NCBI GenBank assembly: GCA_030765065.1
Contig: CM060981.1
Span: 225,129,152-225,193,151 of the forward strand
Direction: 5' to 3'
Origin: Deroplatys truncata
Taxonomy: Eukaryota; Arthropoda; Insecta; Mantodea; Mantidae
DNA length: 64,000 bases
Position numbers and translations under genes: made by a program. Shown here piece after piece: positions 1-11,849 of this stretch (within the stretch, counting starts at the first letter, position 1; every line of letters begins with the position of its first letter). The notes under the pieces are model-generated. The model searched no databases, was not told the origin of the DNA, and was given only the letters and a program-made list of their open reading frames with translations.

Positions 1-212
1 CGGTAATTTTTCTCAGAGGCTTCTTTATCAGGCTCGAGGTTCTTTTACGCGTCATAAATCTACGACACGGGACCACCGGATTTACTTCCCTTCCGAAGGA
101 AGCTATGCTAAGGATTCTTACGCCCGGAAAAAACCCATCGCCCTCCACCGAATTGAACTCGCGACCTCGAGAACTAGAGGCTAGCATGGTAACCACTACA
201 CCACGGAGTATG
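1..212 (-). repeat. SINE-B copy, cut by window edge
   Basis: This is the minus-strand copy of a tRNA-derived SINE seen four more times in the window (30945, 35595, 49655, 55815). Read on the minus strand, the tRNA-like head (reverse complement of 'ggtaaccactacaccacgg' near 195-212) leads into a body with the 'ggaagggaagtaaa' and 'acgtaaaagaacctc' blocks shared by all copies. The 3' part that should end near an AATAAA-rich tail lies off the left edge. Confidence 0.75.
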
Positions 213-1730
213 ACCGCAATAAGGGGGCGGGGCATCGAAAGGTCAGTCAGGTAAAGAAAGCATTCGCAGTTGCGTATTGCATTTACTAGCGAGGCTGGGA
301 CCTGCAAATGTAATACTGTTTTTATTGTGCAACTCTACATTTCCCTATCGCCTTGCTCCTTACTTTCCTCTGATCCCACACTTAATGACGTTCAGCATTG
401 TCAACAATAATAGTGGTATCGTCTTCAAGCGCACTCATGCTTTAACGACCCTTCGTGAGGTTCGATCAACAACCGGGAGGATGCATCAGGTTTCAAAAGT
501 GTTTTAATGAGGAGATACTTCGCAACTAGGATGACACTTCGCTGACTGTCTCTCTAAAGAGTATTTATTGATCAGGTAAGTGGATCAGCACTCTCAATCC
601 TTCGCGCGTCCAGCGGCAACGCAGGAGCTACGCTAATTTGGGTATCGAATCCCAGCCTAATTCAGTATATTTTAGATTCATAGCCAGATAAGTCATGGGA
701 ATGTACAGTTAAGCTCTTGCACCATAGATCCGTTTCGGAGAATGAGGGTCCACAACCTTTAATTTAACTCATTATGATGTAGTGCATAGATTTTTATAGA
801 ATCTGGTGTTCTTATTTCACACATCCTTGGCTTCCCAATGGCACACCTCAACCCGGTACCGACCGCCTCTTCCTTCTAATGTTACTGTCTCCTGTTGTTA
901 ACAATCCCAGGGACTGTCCACCCCAGGTCACTGCAATATCGTGGCCGATATTGTATTACTTATAATATTTACTGTCTTCGAATAAATAGTATGCAATACC
1001 CTGCTTGAAGTGCATCGGAGAATTCCTTGCTTGTTCTCCAATGATGCACTTACTACACTCGTATCGCAGCATACAATTGGTCTGCAATACTTAAAAAGAT
1101 AATGGACTTAAGCATCTGTGTTTGAAGCGGCGACTTCAGCTTGATATGGTTTTCAAATCTCAGCGTTTACATCTAGACTTGATGTGTCGTGAGTAGAATA
1201 TCCTTCTCCATTTTAGTGATCTTGTCATCAAACGGTGCCGTTTTCACCTCCCCCCATGGTCATGGCTTATGAAACCAGCACGTCACAATGATCCAGAGAT
1301 GATGACGTCATTCATAGACAGAGAAAGTAACATCTAAAGTTTCGAAACAACATATCGCCATGAGTGATGTAATACATAACCTCTTATATGCAAAGCATAA
1401 TGCACAAGTCGTCATTATCTGGTTTGCGACACGCCACTGACGCCAGCGCCATTATGCTCGTGGTCGTTTCCAGCAACTCCTGGGCAGGCAGGCACCAGTA
1501 GTCGCTCTTTGGTCAGGGACCTAGCCAGGAACAACTAGACATCGTGACAGCGAGCTTTTCGGCATAATTCACCAAGAGTCATTGTTTCGGCCTTTCCAAA
1601 TTATCTTTAAACTTTGTTCGGTAAGCTTTTTTGATATTCAACCTCTAACTCTTGGTAGTTTTCTAAATTCATGTATGGGAGAAGCATTTATATTTTTGCA
1701 TTTCATGTAACTTTATTGTATTCGCTGCTC
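213..1730. other. unassigned intergenic DNA
   Basis: I see no convincing coding region here. The open frame at 277-507 has no recognisable domain. The stretch holds one foldback at 1009-1050, listed separately. A 'cacgccactg' string near 1430 resembles a hAT terminus in reverse, but no partner end was found. Confidence 0.5.
1009..1050. repeat. imperfect hairpin (foldback)
   Basis: The arm AGTGCATC..GGAGAA pairs with TTCTCC..GATGCACT, with a 3-nt bulge (AAT) on one side and a short loop. It may be the core of a small foldback or MITE-like element. Flanking 'gtatgcaatac' and 'gtatcgcagcatac' strings may extend it weakly. Confidence 0.4.
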
Positions 1731-4069
1731 TTCTATAAAATCCTTAAATGCATATGGCAACTTTAAATGTAGAAAAGCGAAAGAGAATATCACATTGTAT
1801 TTTGAGCATATTATTTTGTAAAACAAAATGGTAAAGCGAGCTGACTAAAGCATTGTTAACGGATATATCACTTAAAAATAAATTATTAATTTATGTGTTG
1901 GTGAATGTTTGCAAATATCCTAGCTGCTACGCAATAGTCCCTTTTCACGGTAACTTTCCCCTCTGAGAAAACAAACCAGTGGTGCAAAACTTAAGCACTG
2001 CGATCACATTTAAAATACCCATAATAGCACTATGTAGCTGAAGCTCTCGAGGAAGCTTCGATTTACTCTACGAGAGTAGAGTATGCTATTTATTTGACTC
2101 AATTTAGTTAGAAGTGATCTATTACAGCATTGTCGAAATCTCTTAAAATTTATTGCCATTTCGACGGATGTAGAGAACAGTTGTAACCTCGTTTCTGAAG
2201 TCAACAGGTTTGCCGTTCTGATCGACTACACGAAGGCCCATTTGATCTATGAAGTTTGTATCTATGACAGACAAAAATATATGATTTCAAGGGTCTTACG
2301 AGATATTACATCCTGGGGAAACAGAAGCGAAAAACTCGTATAGAGAATCTCCACTATTATAGTTAAAGAAAGAGTGTGTTGCAAAAACTGCACTAAATAT
2401 TCAATATTTATTGCAACCATTAATAAATTTTATGGATATACAGACACCAGCAAAACAGCAGAAACATTTTTTATAATTATTACTAAACTGCTAAACCAAA
2501 TTGGCAATCTAATAAGTCTAACATCTCTCTATACGAGGCTTCCTTATACACAATCCCAGGGTTATCTCTATAATGAAGCACGCTACTATTTACATTCCAC
2601 TATTTAACTATTTTATCAATTTATAACTCTTTCAATGACTGTTCCTAACTACTGCTTCTCTACTTTTCCCAAATATTATATCATTATTCTATTCATGTTT
2701 TCCCTATCCCGTTAACATTTTAAGTAATATATTTCTTTCTGTAATTTCTCCCATTATATTTCCCATATACCCTCCCTCGATCTCTTCACCCCGTTACATT
2801 CTAATAAATAATGAAGTATCCTTTATAGCTCCCTACACATAATGTACGCTTTCCCATTATCTCCTCTCAAACCCTTTTTAGTTATTCTAAATAGTTTTAA
2901 AAGACTCTTATCTCCAAAACTAGCCCAAATCTCTTGCCTATCTATATCTTAAGTCCTTTGTCTAACTTCCTTCCAAATTTCCATGGCTCCTACATCCCAA
3001 CACTTTTAATATATTAACATCATCAGATTCACCCATCTCACCAGCAGCAAGTATTTTACCTTCAGTGAATCTTAGAAGCGAACCAACAGATATCTCTCTC
3101 TTCAAACATTTATTATATATGGACATTTAATTCCTGCCCTCATAGTACTTATTGGGGCGCATGCAGAAGACAAGCACATTTAGAGGCATTATAAAGATGG
3201 TACAATGTGCATAGGACGGCCTGGGAGGTCCAAGTTTCTACTCTGGGTCGTGACACTGAACTTCAGAAATCTTATTCAGCTTCCCAAGAAAATTTCATTC
3301 CGAAAATGTTCGACCCCATTATTAGCCTCTGCTGCCAAACTGCAGTACAGAAAACAGCAGATAAATATTTCTTGAAGTTCAATTATTTCATTCTGGAGAA
3401 GTTTTATGTCTGCTTAATCAGCTCCTTGAACTAAAGGTATATACAACTATGCTACCTTCCCTAATTGGCTTAATATTGTAAAATTACCATTAACACTCTG
3501 AAGTAGAAAACCTTATGGATTATGTTTGTTAAACCACACGCAGCTATGAAACTTTGTTTTCTGATTGAAGACAAGTGTTTAGAGTAATAAAATCATATCA
3601 TTTCCTACAACAGAAAGCGTTTGGGGTTTCAGTACTCTATATATGAAACGCATGCCTAACCTTTCTGAGTATATAAGATGCTTTAATGTTCCTCTCATAT
3701 TTTGGAGCTCATCCAATATGTTAGAAACTTATAACCTTGCTTTAAAATAGTTATTTAAGCAATGAAGTAGTATTGATGTCCTGTAGTGTTGTATGTACAT
3801 TTAAAATGAATTCTTCTTAGGGAAGAAATGGGGAAGAATAATTTTACGCGTTGCCATATGTGGTTTATTTTAACCATCAATATATTAAAACTTTGACCAA
3901 ACGAATCTCAATATATATTCTATATTTACAAGTTTCCTTTTTATTATTGATTACAAATAATTACACCTTATTACTTATAATATGCATTTCGCGGATCATT
4001 TGTCATATTGAAGTAAATAAAAAGGTATTTTAGAAAGGCAAGACATTTGAAAACGCTTTTTATTTTTAT
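1731..4069. other. AT-rich unassigned DNA
   Basis: This is AT-rich sequence without a recognisable domain. About 2600-3130 is strongly pyrimidine-biased on the + strand (runs of T and C with 'tctcctctc' and 'cccctcg'-type strings), like decayed low-complexity DNA. Short frames at 2374-2607, 3207-3434 and 3851-4033 look random. Confidence 0.5.
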
Positions 4070-5600
4070 GCTTCGAATGAAATGTCCCAGATTAACCAAT
4101 TTTTAATAGCATATAGTATATATTGGTGAAATGTGTTCAATTTTTAAAGATATAAAGTTCATGGGATATTTTCCAATATGCATGAACATTTATCAAGTTT
4201 CTCCAAAACGTTTTGCACTGGAATTTGTACCAAAATTAGGCTTCCAAAAATTAAGTCTGAGAGTTATATTTTGTTCAGGGTGTGGGATGTTCCAGTTTTG
4301 AATTACATCTAGTCTTTGACTAAATAACACAAAATAAACGCACCCAAGTGAAAATGAGAGGTTATCCCTACAACAAATAACGACAGTTACAAGATTTGCT
4401 GGAAGTGCCCCCACCTCCTGGAGACACATTCTTGACCGTTTCACCATGTTTTAGATACATGTCTACATCGATATTACTTATTTCGGCTGTGATGTTTGTT
4501 CCGAGAGCCTGGATGGTTCGGTCTGTTTCTGTAGACTCTTTCGTTGAGTTGGCCACAAAAAAGTCTGCTGACGTCAATTCTGTTGATCTTGCAGGCCATA
4601 AACCTTTAGAGATAACACGGTTCTCGAAGAAGCTGCTGATGTGTGCCATGGATTCATTAGAGGTGTGGCACGTGGCGTCATCCTGTTGAAAATATCTCTG
4701 CGTATATTCGATATCGTCTAGTTGCTTCAGGAATTCCGTGAAAATGTTTTTGTACGCATCAGTATTTGCAGATTTATTAAAGGGAACTGGTCCAATGACC
4801 CTGTGACCGGGTATTGCACAACACACTCCAACTTTTTCTGAATGAAGTCATGGTTCACATGCCCATTTTCTTATGCCCATATCCTTGTGTTTTAAGAATT
4901 TACATAGCCTGTGAGATGAAACCAAACTTCTTCGGTAAACCACGCCATTTTAATATATTTTGGTTTCTTTTACAGAGTTGAGGAACCAATTGCAGTATCG
5001 CATACGCTTCATTTTATCGGGTTCTTTCAGAACGTGAACCGCTGTCACTTTGTATGGCCAGAGTTTTGCATTCTTTGATGCTCTTTGGTACAACGTTACC
5101 GAGTAGCCGTTCTCTTGCGACATACGGCGTAATAGCTTTTGAGGGGAGCGAAGCAATCACTCACGAACATCTTCAGAGCGCTGTGGCGCTAATGACAGCG
5201 GATGATGCTTACTGACAATGCATCGGTTCGTTCCAGCTTCTCTACTAATCTTAGAATTGTCTTTCGATCAGGACCATCACGAACACTGTACCCACTTTGG
5301 TAAGCTCTTTGTATGGCGGTAACAGAATTGAGTCAATAATTCTTCACAATAAATACACGCTGTTGAATTGTGTACTCCATTTTAAAGGTTGCATGACAAC
5401 GGCGAATATCGATATGTATCCAAATCGAAGGTAAACATCGATATATATCGAAATCGACGGCAATCTGCCATCTGTTGGCATCCACTGAAACTCCTGACTT
5501 CGTGCATCATTGCAATGTACGCACAATTTAAACGTCATGTAAGGACGCAGAGTTATAGCTGTTAAAAAGTGGGACATCTCACTGAAACACCCCGTAGTTA
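4070..5600 (-). mobile_element. Tc1/mariner element #1, degenerate
   Basis: This is a DNA transposon relic with its transposase on the minus strand. Candidate terminal inverted repeats share ATGTCCCA followed by a TTTTTAA-type run. One lies at about 4076-4130; the other, read in reverse complement, lies at about 5595-5545. The left copy has about 12 extra bases between the two blocks. The exact ends and a TA target duplication could not be fixed. Confidence 0.6.
4190..5380 (-). pseudogene. mariner-like transposase pseudogene #1
   Basis: The reading starts at the ATG at 5380 (MEYTIQQRVFIVKN). It runs through a helix-turn-helix region with 'SVRDGPDRKTILRLVEKLER', then through 'KVTAVHVLKEPDKMKRMRYC'. 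The catalytic domain shows 'FTEEVWFHLTGYVNS', 'YFQQDDATCHTS' and 'WPARSTELTSADFF'. In this family the expected triad is D in FTDEAWFH, D in QQDGA and D in SPDL. Here the first and third are Glu and only the middle Asp remains. In-frame stops (for example after 'GYVNS') and several frameshifts break it. The tail 'SNIDVDMYLKHG' is the usual family C-terminus. It is dead on both residue and frame evidence. Confidence 0.85.
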
Positions 5601-6775
5601 AGTACGCTTTAAGGTGGTAGTAATTCATATCGAACTTAAAATGCGTTTGGATATAAAAATATATGGATTGAACCTAAAATCTTTTTTGGGTGCGACTTTA
5701 AAACACTTTTGGAAGTAACATTTTCACCGGCCCTTGGGAGACGCACACGATCGGAGATCCGGTTTTCCGGAACAACATACATGAGTCATGCATGCTAAGG
5801 GTGTTTACTTTGCGAGAGAAATGGCTGCCGAAGCGAAGCGAGGATATCAGGCACTGTTGGCCTCGAGCCATACTCTAATACGTGCCATCATATATTGATC
5901 GCCATAGCTACAAATTCAGTTCGGCACTTCTTTTTCATCCTTCGTCCCCTCTGGCACTGACTTACCAGTAACTCAGTTCTCCTTTCAGTGGAGTTCACAC
6001 ACCGAATCACATATAGTGTGAATTCATTCCAGTCATTCCCGCGCCACCATTAACGTGGTATTCTCAAAAGAACAGAAATATGGGATACCGGTTTTGGCCA
6101 GACATTGACCAAAATGGGCCACAAAGGGACCATATTTCATCTCATTAAATTACCTTGCTATCCGTTTATATGGTCTAACATCGATTGTGCAATAAAGGAA
6201 TGTGCAGTGGCGGCTAGTGTGAATTTTAGTTGATGGGACATGAAGTATAAAGATAGCATTGCATAGACTCCACACACAGGAATTGTTCACAGGCGCCATC
6301 AAAAAAGACACTTTCACTTTTTCCCGAAAATATACCGAACATAACGTTTATTTTATGTATAAATATTTAATTTTAATTTGATGTAAAATATTCACTACGC
6401 AGTACACGTTTAGTAAATTAATAATTTATTTTCGCTTAAGTTTCTCATGCATTGCAGACTATTATTAATAACTTTTCTGAATACGCTTGTTCAGAAATTA
6501 CATGCCATAATTAATGCCAGCAGCATATTTAAACAACATTAGTCTTCACGAGGTCACTGTATTCGCAAAGGTGTTTTTCTTTTAGTTTGACCGACCTATG
6601 TTAATTCTTATATAGGCCAATGATAACACTAGTCTGCATGATATCTGATGACTGAAAACTAATAAGTGTTTATGACTCATTTTTATGTTGATTTCAGAAC
6701 TGCTTTAGTTTTTTCTATCACGTACAGTTTTTTCACAATTTCACTTCCAAAATATAGATATAAAGATACATAAAT
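5601..6775. other. unassigned, with a hAT-like terminus
   Basis: No coding region is recognised. About 5690-6060 is of mixed composition and 6290-6770 is AT-rich. The string CAGTGGCGGCTAGTG at 6207-6221 matches the usual terminal inverted repeat start of one group of hAT elements. This makes it a candidate end of the hAT remnant whose transposase lies at 7386-9000. The partner end was not found. Confidence 0.4.
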
Positions 6776-6784
6776 TTGGGCTTG

Positions 6785-7315
6785 ATGGAGCAATTTGTAA
6801 GGGCTCTACCACAGGATGGACCCTGCTTAAAGTACCTTTCCAAGAAATTTCCTTTTATTACACAAGACAAATTAAAGGCTGGAATTTTTGTTGGTCCTCA
6901 AATAAAGAAATTATTGAAGGATGAAGATTTTGAGAACACAATGAATGAGAGAGAAATAGAAGCATGGACCACCTTCCCATCAGTTACTGAAAACTTCTTA
7001 AGCAATAACAAAGATCCTAATTACAAGGCCATTGTTGAAACCATGTTGGAAAATTTCAAGAAGATGGGTTGTAACATGAGTGTAAAGGTGCATTTTCTGC
7101 ATTCACATACCGACTTCTTTCCAGAAAATCTGGGACATTATAGTGAAGAGCAGGGTGAACGTTTTCACCAAGATATTAAGGAAATGGTGAGGAGGTACCA
7201 GGGAAAATGGAATGAAACTATGATGGCCGACTACTGTTGGATGTTGAGGAGGGACAGTCATCTTCAAGGATATGCAAGTAAGTCAAAGAAGAGAAAGTTT
7301 GAAAAACATTAAATG
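6785..7315 (+). CDS. unnamed repeat-associated protein, C-terminal part
   Basis: This is the longest clean reading frame with protein-like composition: 176 residues from the ATG at 6785 to the TAA at 7313-7315. A TTG at 6776 would add three residues. I recognise the layout 'GIFVGPQIKKLLKD', 'FLHSHTDFFPENLG', 'SEEQGERFHQDIKEM', 'RRYQGKWNETMMADYCWML' and a basic tail 'SKSKKRKFEKH' as a recurrent, uncharacterised family found in many copies in arthropod genomes. I know no assigned function. Family members are usually longer at the N-terminus, so this is probably the last exon or a 5'-truncated copy. An AATAAA lies at about 7343. It lies tail-to-tail with the hAT remnant. It could be carried by a mobile element or be a retrocopy. 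Confidence 0.55.
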
Positions 7316-7342
7316 AAACACTTTGACTTCTTGTTTTGTTAA

Positions 7343-7348
7343 AATAAA
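7343..7348 (+). promoter_or_regulatory. candidate polyadenylation signal
   Basis: An AATAAA hexamer lies about 30 bases after the stop of the 6785-7315 frame, inside 'ttaaaataaagtcatg'. The spacing suits a 3' processing signal, but the region is AT-rich, so chance is possible. Confidence 0.35.
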
Positions 7349-7385
7349 GTCATGAAATAATTTATGGGAGTTCTTGAGAGTATTC

Positions 7386-9000
7386 TTAAAATGCTTCTCG
7401 AAAAAAACTTACTTTGTGTGAAGTGGTATTTGAATACTTTTCTACGCTCATGAGTAAAATTGTCAAAGCATTACTTATTTTGTGTAAGATCCTGACGTGA
7501 TAGAAAAAAACGGAAGTTATTTCTGGAATCAGAAACACACTTCTGAATGCTACTTTGATAAACATAGAGGTGAGTACTTCCAGATTTGTCATGCTCAAGT
7601 TCATTCGTTGATCTGTAAGAATACAAGAAATGTTGGAAAAGAAGCGCTCACAGTCGATATTGGAAACTTGTATCCAAAGTGCTTTTAATACTCCATCCAC
7701 AAATGTTTCCTGTGTACTCTGCATGGATATCAGAGCTTCAAGAACACTCAGGTTAGCATTTATCTGCAAGAGGTCTTTGAGGTCCAGATAACTATACATT
7801 GCTTCATCTGCTGGAACATTTTTTAAAGAATTTGGTCACTAGGGACTTCAGCTTATCTGTGCTCTAAATAAGAAAATTGTACCTGCAGAATAACTTTGAA
7901 ACAGGCTTCAAGATTGTTCTGTTTGGATTACAATACATTGTCCAATGTCACACACATTTGGATGGTAATGTTTTCAGAGATTCTGTACTCCTTCCTCTTT
8001 GAACACACTTAATTTTTTGCATACCATCACTCACTTGATTACTAAAACACCTCTAGCAGTCACTTGAAGTCTTTTCTTCAGATGATGAAGTTGTGGATGC
8101 AGTTGGGGAGGCTGCTTGCTAGTCTCCAATTGAATGAGCAATGGCTTCAGTGGTGTACTAAATGACTTCACAACAAGCAATGAACAAGTAACACGTTTAG
8201 ATTCCTCCTCCTTTAGACTGCTCAGAGTTGAAATTGCATTCCTCTGCCTTCCTGAATATAAGAAATTAAAGAAAATGTCCCAGTTCTCTGTCAGCCATTC
8301 AACTACTGTTAACTAAGGGTTCCAAAGTGTTAGAACAGGAATGGGGAGGAGGCCAGCCGCTGAACTACTTTCGTCGGAATATTGCTTGAATGCATGACAC
8401 CATTTCCTTGCATTCATAATCATTTGTTTGACTGACATAATCACTCTATTTAGTTCCGTGAAATTGCATGGAAGAATTTCAGCCAACAAATTAATTTTGT
8501 GTGCCCAACATTGTACCTGAACAACCAATCACACAGAAGAATCTGTAGACCCTGGAAGCATGTATTCATGTACCTTACCGAGTCTCTGACAAATGCCCCA
8601 CGTACCTAACCTCAAACTCTGCAGAGCATCAGAAATTGCTCTAGCACATTTCGTCCATTAGTAGCCTCCAGGGATTTTACAGCTGCAACATACTGCTCCT
8701 GATGGTCTGCTGGTTCCACAGTAGATAAGAGAACAACAAACACTGCGCTGCCTTTCTTGTCCGTTGTTTCGTCGCTCAAAATAGCAACGTTTTTGTTCCT
8801 TAAAGCAGCAACAGCAGTACGAAATTTCTTCTTCTTCAGCGCCATACCAGTCATTGGGCTGATTACGCGTCCTGCATATGCTACGATCCAACATTTTGCT
8901 TGCACTCCAACTACTGACCCAAGCCATTGTTTTGTAAGTTCTTTGGGGTGTAAGTCCGAAATAATATTTATTTTTAGTTTGAAGTCTTAAATACTTCATG
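7386..9000 (-). pseudogene. hAT-family transposase pseudogene
   Basis: Three blocks lie in order on the minus strand. At about 8999-8612, 'NKNVAILSDETTDKKGSAVF' is the catalytic-domain block of a hAT transposase. At about 8528-8313, 'CWAHKINLLAEILPCNFTEL' is the RNase H-like middle region. At about 7799-7386, 'SNIDCERFFSNISCILTDQR' is the hAT C-terminal dimerisation motif followed by 'MNLSMTNLEVLT'. The blocks are in different frames, with stops between them and decayed spacer at 7800-8300. The N-terminal BED zinc finger was not found. Confidence 0.75.
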
Positions 9001-11849
9001 TGTTTTTCGGCAGCTAAGTTACTACCAATTTTTCTTTTTTTTAATGCAAAGAGAACGGAACTTCATAGCCATCCCATAGTGACTCGCTTTTAAAATACTT
9101 GACCGAAAGATTTCCCTTTAAATCTAGAACGAAATGTGTAATAAAGCCCTTTCTGAAACATGAAGCAGGTGGAAGGAAACTTCTGTGGGAATAGTTTGCA
9201 GAAAAGGGGTAGAGAAGGTCATGTGAATGTAGCACATATTTTAAAATACTACTAATAATATATTAGTATCATAACATCACTTTCTTAGTAATATTGGTTT
9301 TAAAGCCCAAACGAAGTAACTTGGGTTAAAATGGTTATGGAATATAATTTTCAGTTTAATTATTTGGATTCGTTAAAGTTATAATCAATAATAATTGCGA
9401 TAGAACGTTGATATTTGTAGGCGAGCAATAATTCTACTTTATCTGAAAATCTTGGCAACAAACTTAGACAAGGGCAGCCCCATTCTTCCTCTTCCTCCTC
9501 TTCTTCTTCTTCTTATTATTATTATTATGTCCTGGTTAAGGCGTTTGCTTTGTTGCGCCGCAGCATGGTTAGCTGGTGGTTACAGTTGTTTCTTAAACAA
9601 GTCTGTTTGTGTTCATGTAAACGTGTTATCGAATGTAACGAGAAAAAACAACATCCAAATCAGCAAGGAAAACAAGAAACAGTCACATCAAAGGTACACT
9701 GTGCAGAAAGAGAAATTTTCCCTGAATAGTAAATCTCCTTGTCAACTATAATTCAGTAGCTCAATCAACTAAGTAAAACAAAGTGACTTCCAATTATTTG
9801 GCGTTGTGAGCTTAAAGGCACCAACCTGAGAAATTTCGATACAATATAGCTCTTTTAAGCAATTAGTTCGACTTTTAAAACCAGGGCTGTAATAACAAAT
9901 CTCTAAATGTAAGGTTAACTTCTTGAAAAGCTGTTCAATTTTCCCTTTTAAGCATATACACTAAAATATTCTTACGCTATAGTTTATCAAATGTAGTAAC
10001 TAAATTTTTATTTTGTGTTACAAACTTATAAATTAATTGCAAGCAGAACATGAGTTAGTTTATAGAACACATTCAGAAGTACACACTTTTTTATTTTACG
10101 CTTACTAATTCATAAAGGTGATTTCTATATACGTGCATCGTAACTTTTACTTCCTTGACGATTTCCAGCTATAAATTTTATTTATCATCGTAAGACTCCT
10201 TGGTAATATTATCGAGGGATTAATCAACCATAGTTTGCACCGAAAGGGTCCATTTGAGTGATAAACACTTAAAAAGTGAAGAAAAATTGCTTTTAAGGAC
10301 TAAAAGTGATATTATTGCCCGAGGCCTAAAGGTTCACAATGAAAATTTAATTTTTAGCACCCAGCACGTACATTGAGGGGACGTATATTACTCGCTTGGC
10401 TGCAGAGGACCGAAACGTGGTGTGGAGGTTAAGAGGAAGGCGTGGGATTCCGCTGTACACAATACATAACACAAATCTACTTACACATTCCTAGGTTTAT
10501 TTTCCAACCTTTGGGGTTCCTACATTATTAAGTATGAAAGGTGAGGGGAAATGTTCACCGATCCAAAGGCCGGATTTCACGCGCGATCCACTTCTCATGG
10601 AATACTCAGTAAGACAGACACTATATTCCCACCACTCGTGGCTAGCAAAAACTCCCAGCCAGGAGTGACGTCATACCAGTCACATTAAAGGTGCTTTCCG
10701 GCTGATGTGATCAGTGCCCAGGAGGAAGGGGTGTATGCAGCCAAAACTGACTAAGAAACGAAAACAACATGTCTGATAATGACAATACAGAATAACAATA
10801 TGTCTGGTAATGACAATGAAACCCACACATTAATAATACGCCACAATATTAGAATTTAAGACTGTATCCTGTGATATCACTTTAATGTTTTTAGTATCCA
10901 TACTATTTTCTAGACAGAGCTCGAATTTATAAATCATCAATAATATTATACTGATTCCTAAAACTGAGATCACGTTTAGAACGCGTTCTTGAAACAGGAG
11001 AAATGGCATTAGAAAAGCGAAATGTCAGATGTTATGATGACTGCTAGCAGTCATTTTACATGAAATTATTTTAACAATGTTACACCAGTCAATGAAGCGA
11101 TTAAATGTTATATCATACTGATTTCTGGAATTTTTGGGTAAGTACTTCTAGTGGTCTGTAATTTAACTTCCATTTCAGTTTCTTCTGAATTCATAATTTC
11201 TGTCATTTAATATTTTTGTAGGTTAGATAAAAGAGAAACATTTCAGATCAAAGAAAGCTAACCAATATAAATTATAGGTTAACTCTACAAAGAATTGCGA
11301 TAAATTTAAGTATGACGATTTGTATTGTGCACAGATATTCTGAGCGTCATGAGAAATTAATCATGTGAAACGACATACTGAAAATAAAACTCAATCATAC
11401 CAAGTCGAGTTATTAAACATGTGTAAATACAAAGGGTATTTACCATGTAATTGGACTTGAACCTAAATTTAGTCATAATGCAGATTATCGCGATAATATA
11501 TAGCTTTAGACTCGTGTGCTTGGTGTTAGAAGTTTTACTTTTAGGCATTGCTGTCTAAAAACTATTACTACAAAAAATTTCGTATACACTGATTATTTAT
11601 AGCCAAATGGGTACCGTTATTACCTGCAGTTGATAAGCTACAGACATCCGTAGTCAAAAGAGGTAAGTAAACGGAAGGCCAAGCATTAATAAGGCAGAAA
11701 CCCATGCACGGCGAGGAACGCTATGTCTCTTCTTCTTACGTGCTTTTTGGTCATATTTCATAGGCTAGCATTTGGTGCAGTGACGTTACGTTTAATGGTA
11801 AAAAATCGGCAATGACTGGATTGATCAGTAAGCCTCCAGGAGATTTCAA
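9001..11849. other. unassigned DNA with simple repeats
   Basis: No gene is supported. A (CCT/CTT)n then (TTA)n tract lies at about 9484-9527. The frame around 9452-9751 is only a product of that tract. At 10740-10830 'aacaatatgtctggtaatgacaat' occurs twice close together. The rest is AT-rich, with a moderately GC-richer stretch at 10560-10740. Confidence 0.5.
9484..9527. repeat. (CTT)n/(TTA)n microsatellite
   Basis: A pyrimidine triplet tract (cctcctcttcttcttctt) grades into TTA triplets. It is a compound microsatellite. Confidence 0.8.

Noticed and set aside
1430-1440. 'cacgccactg' as partner end of the hAT terminus at 6207
   Set aside because: The flanking 8 bases do not match and the orientation would leave the transposase outside or an implausible span.
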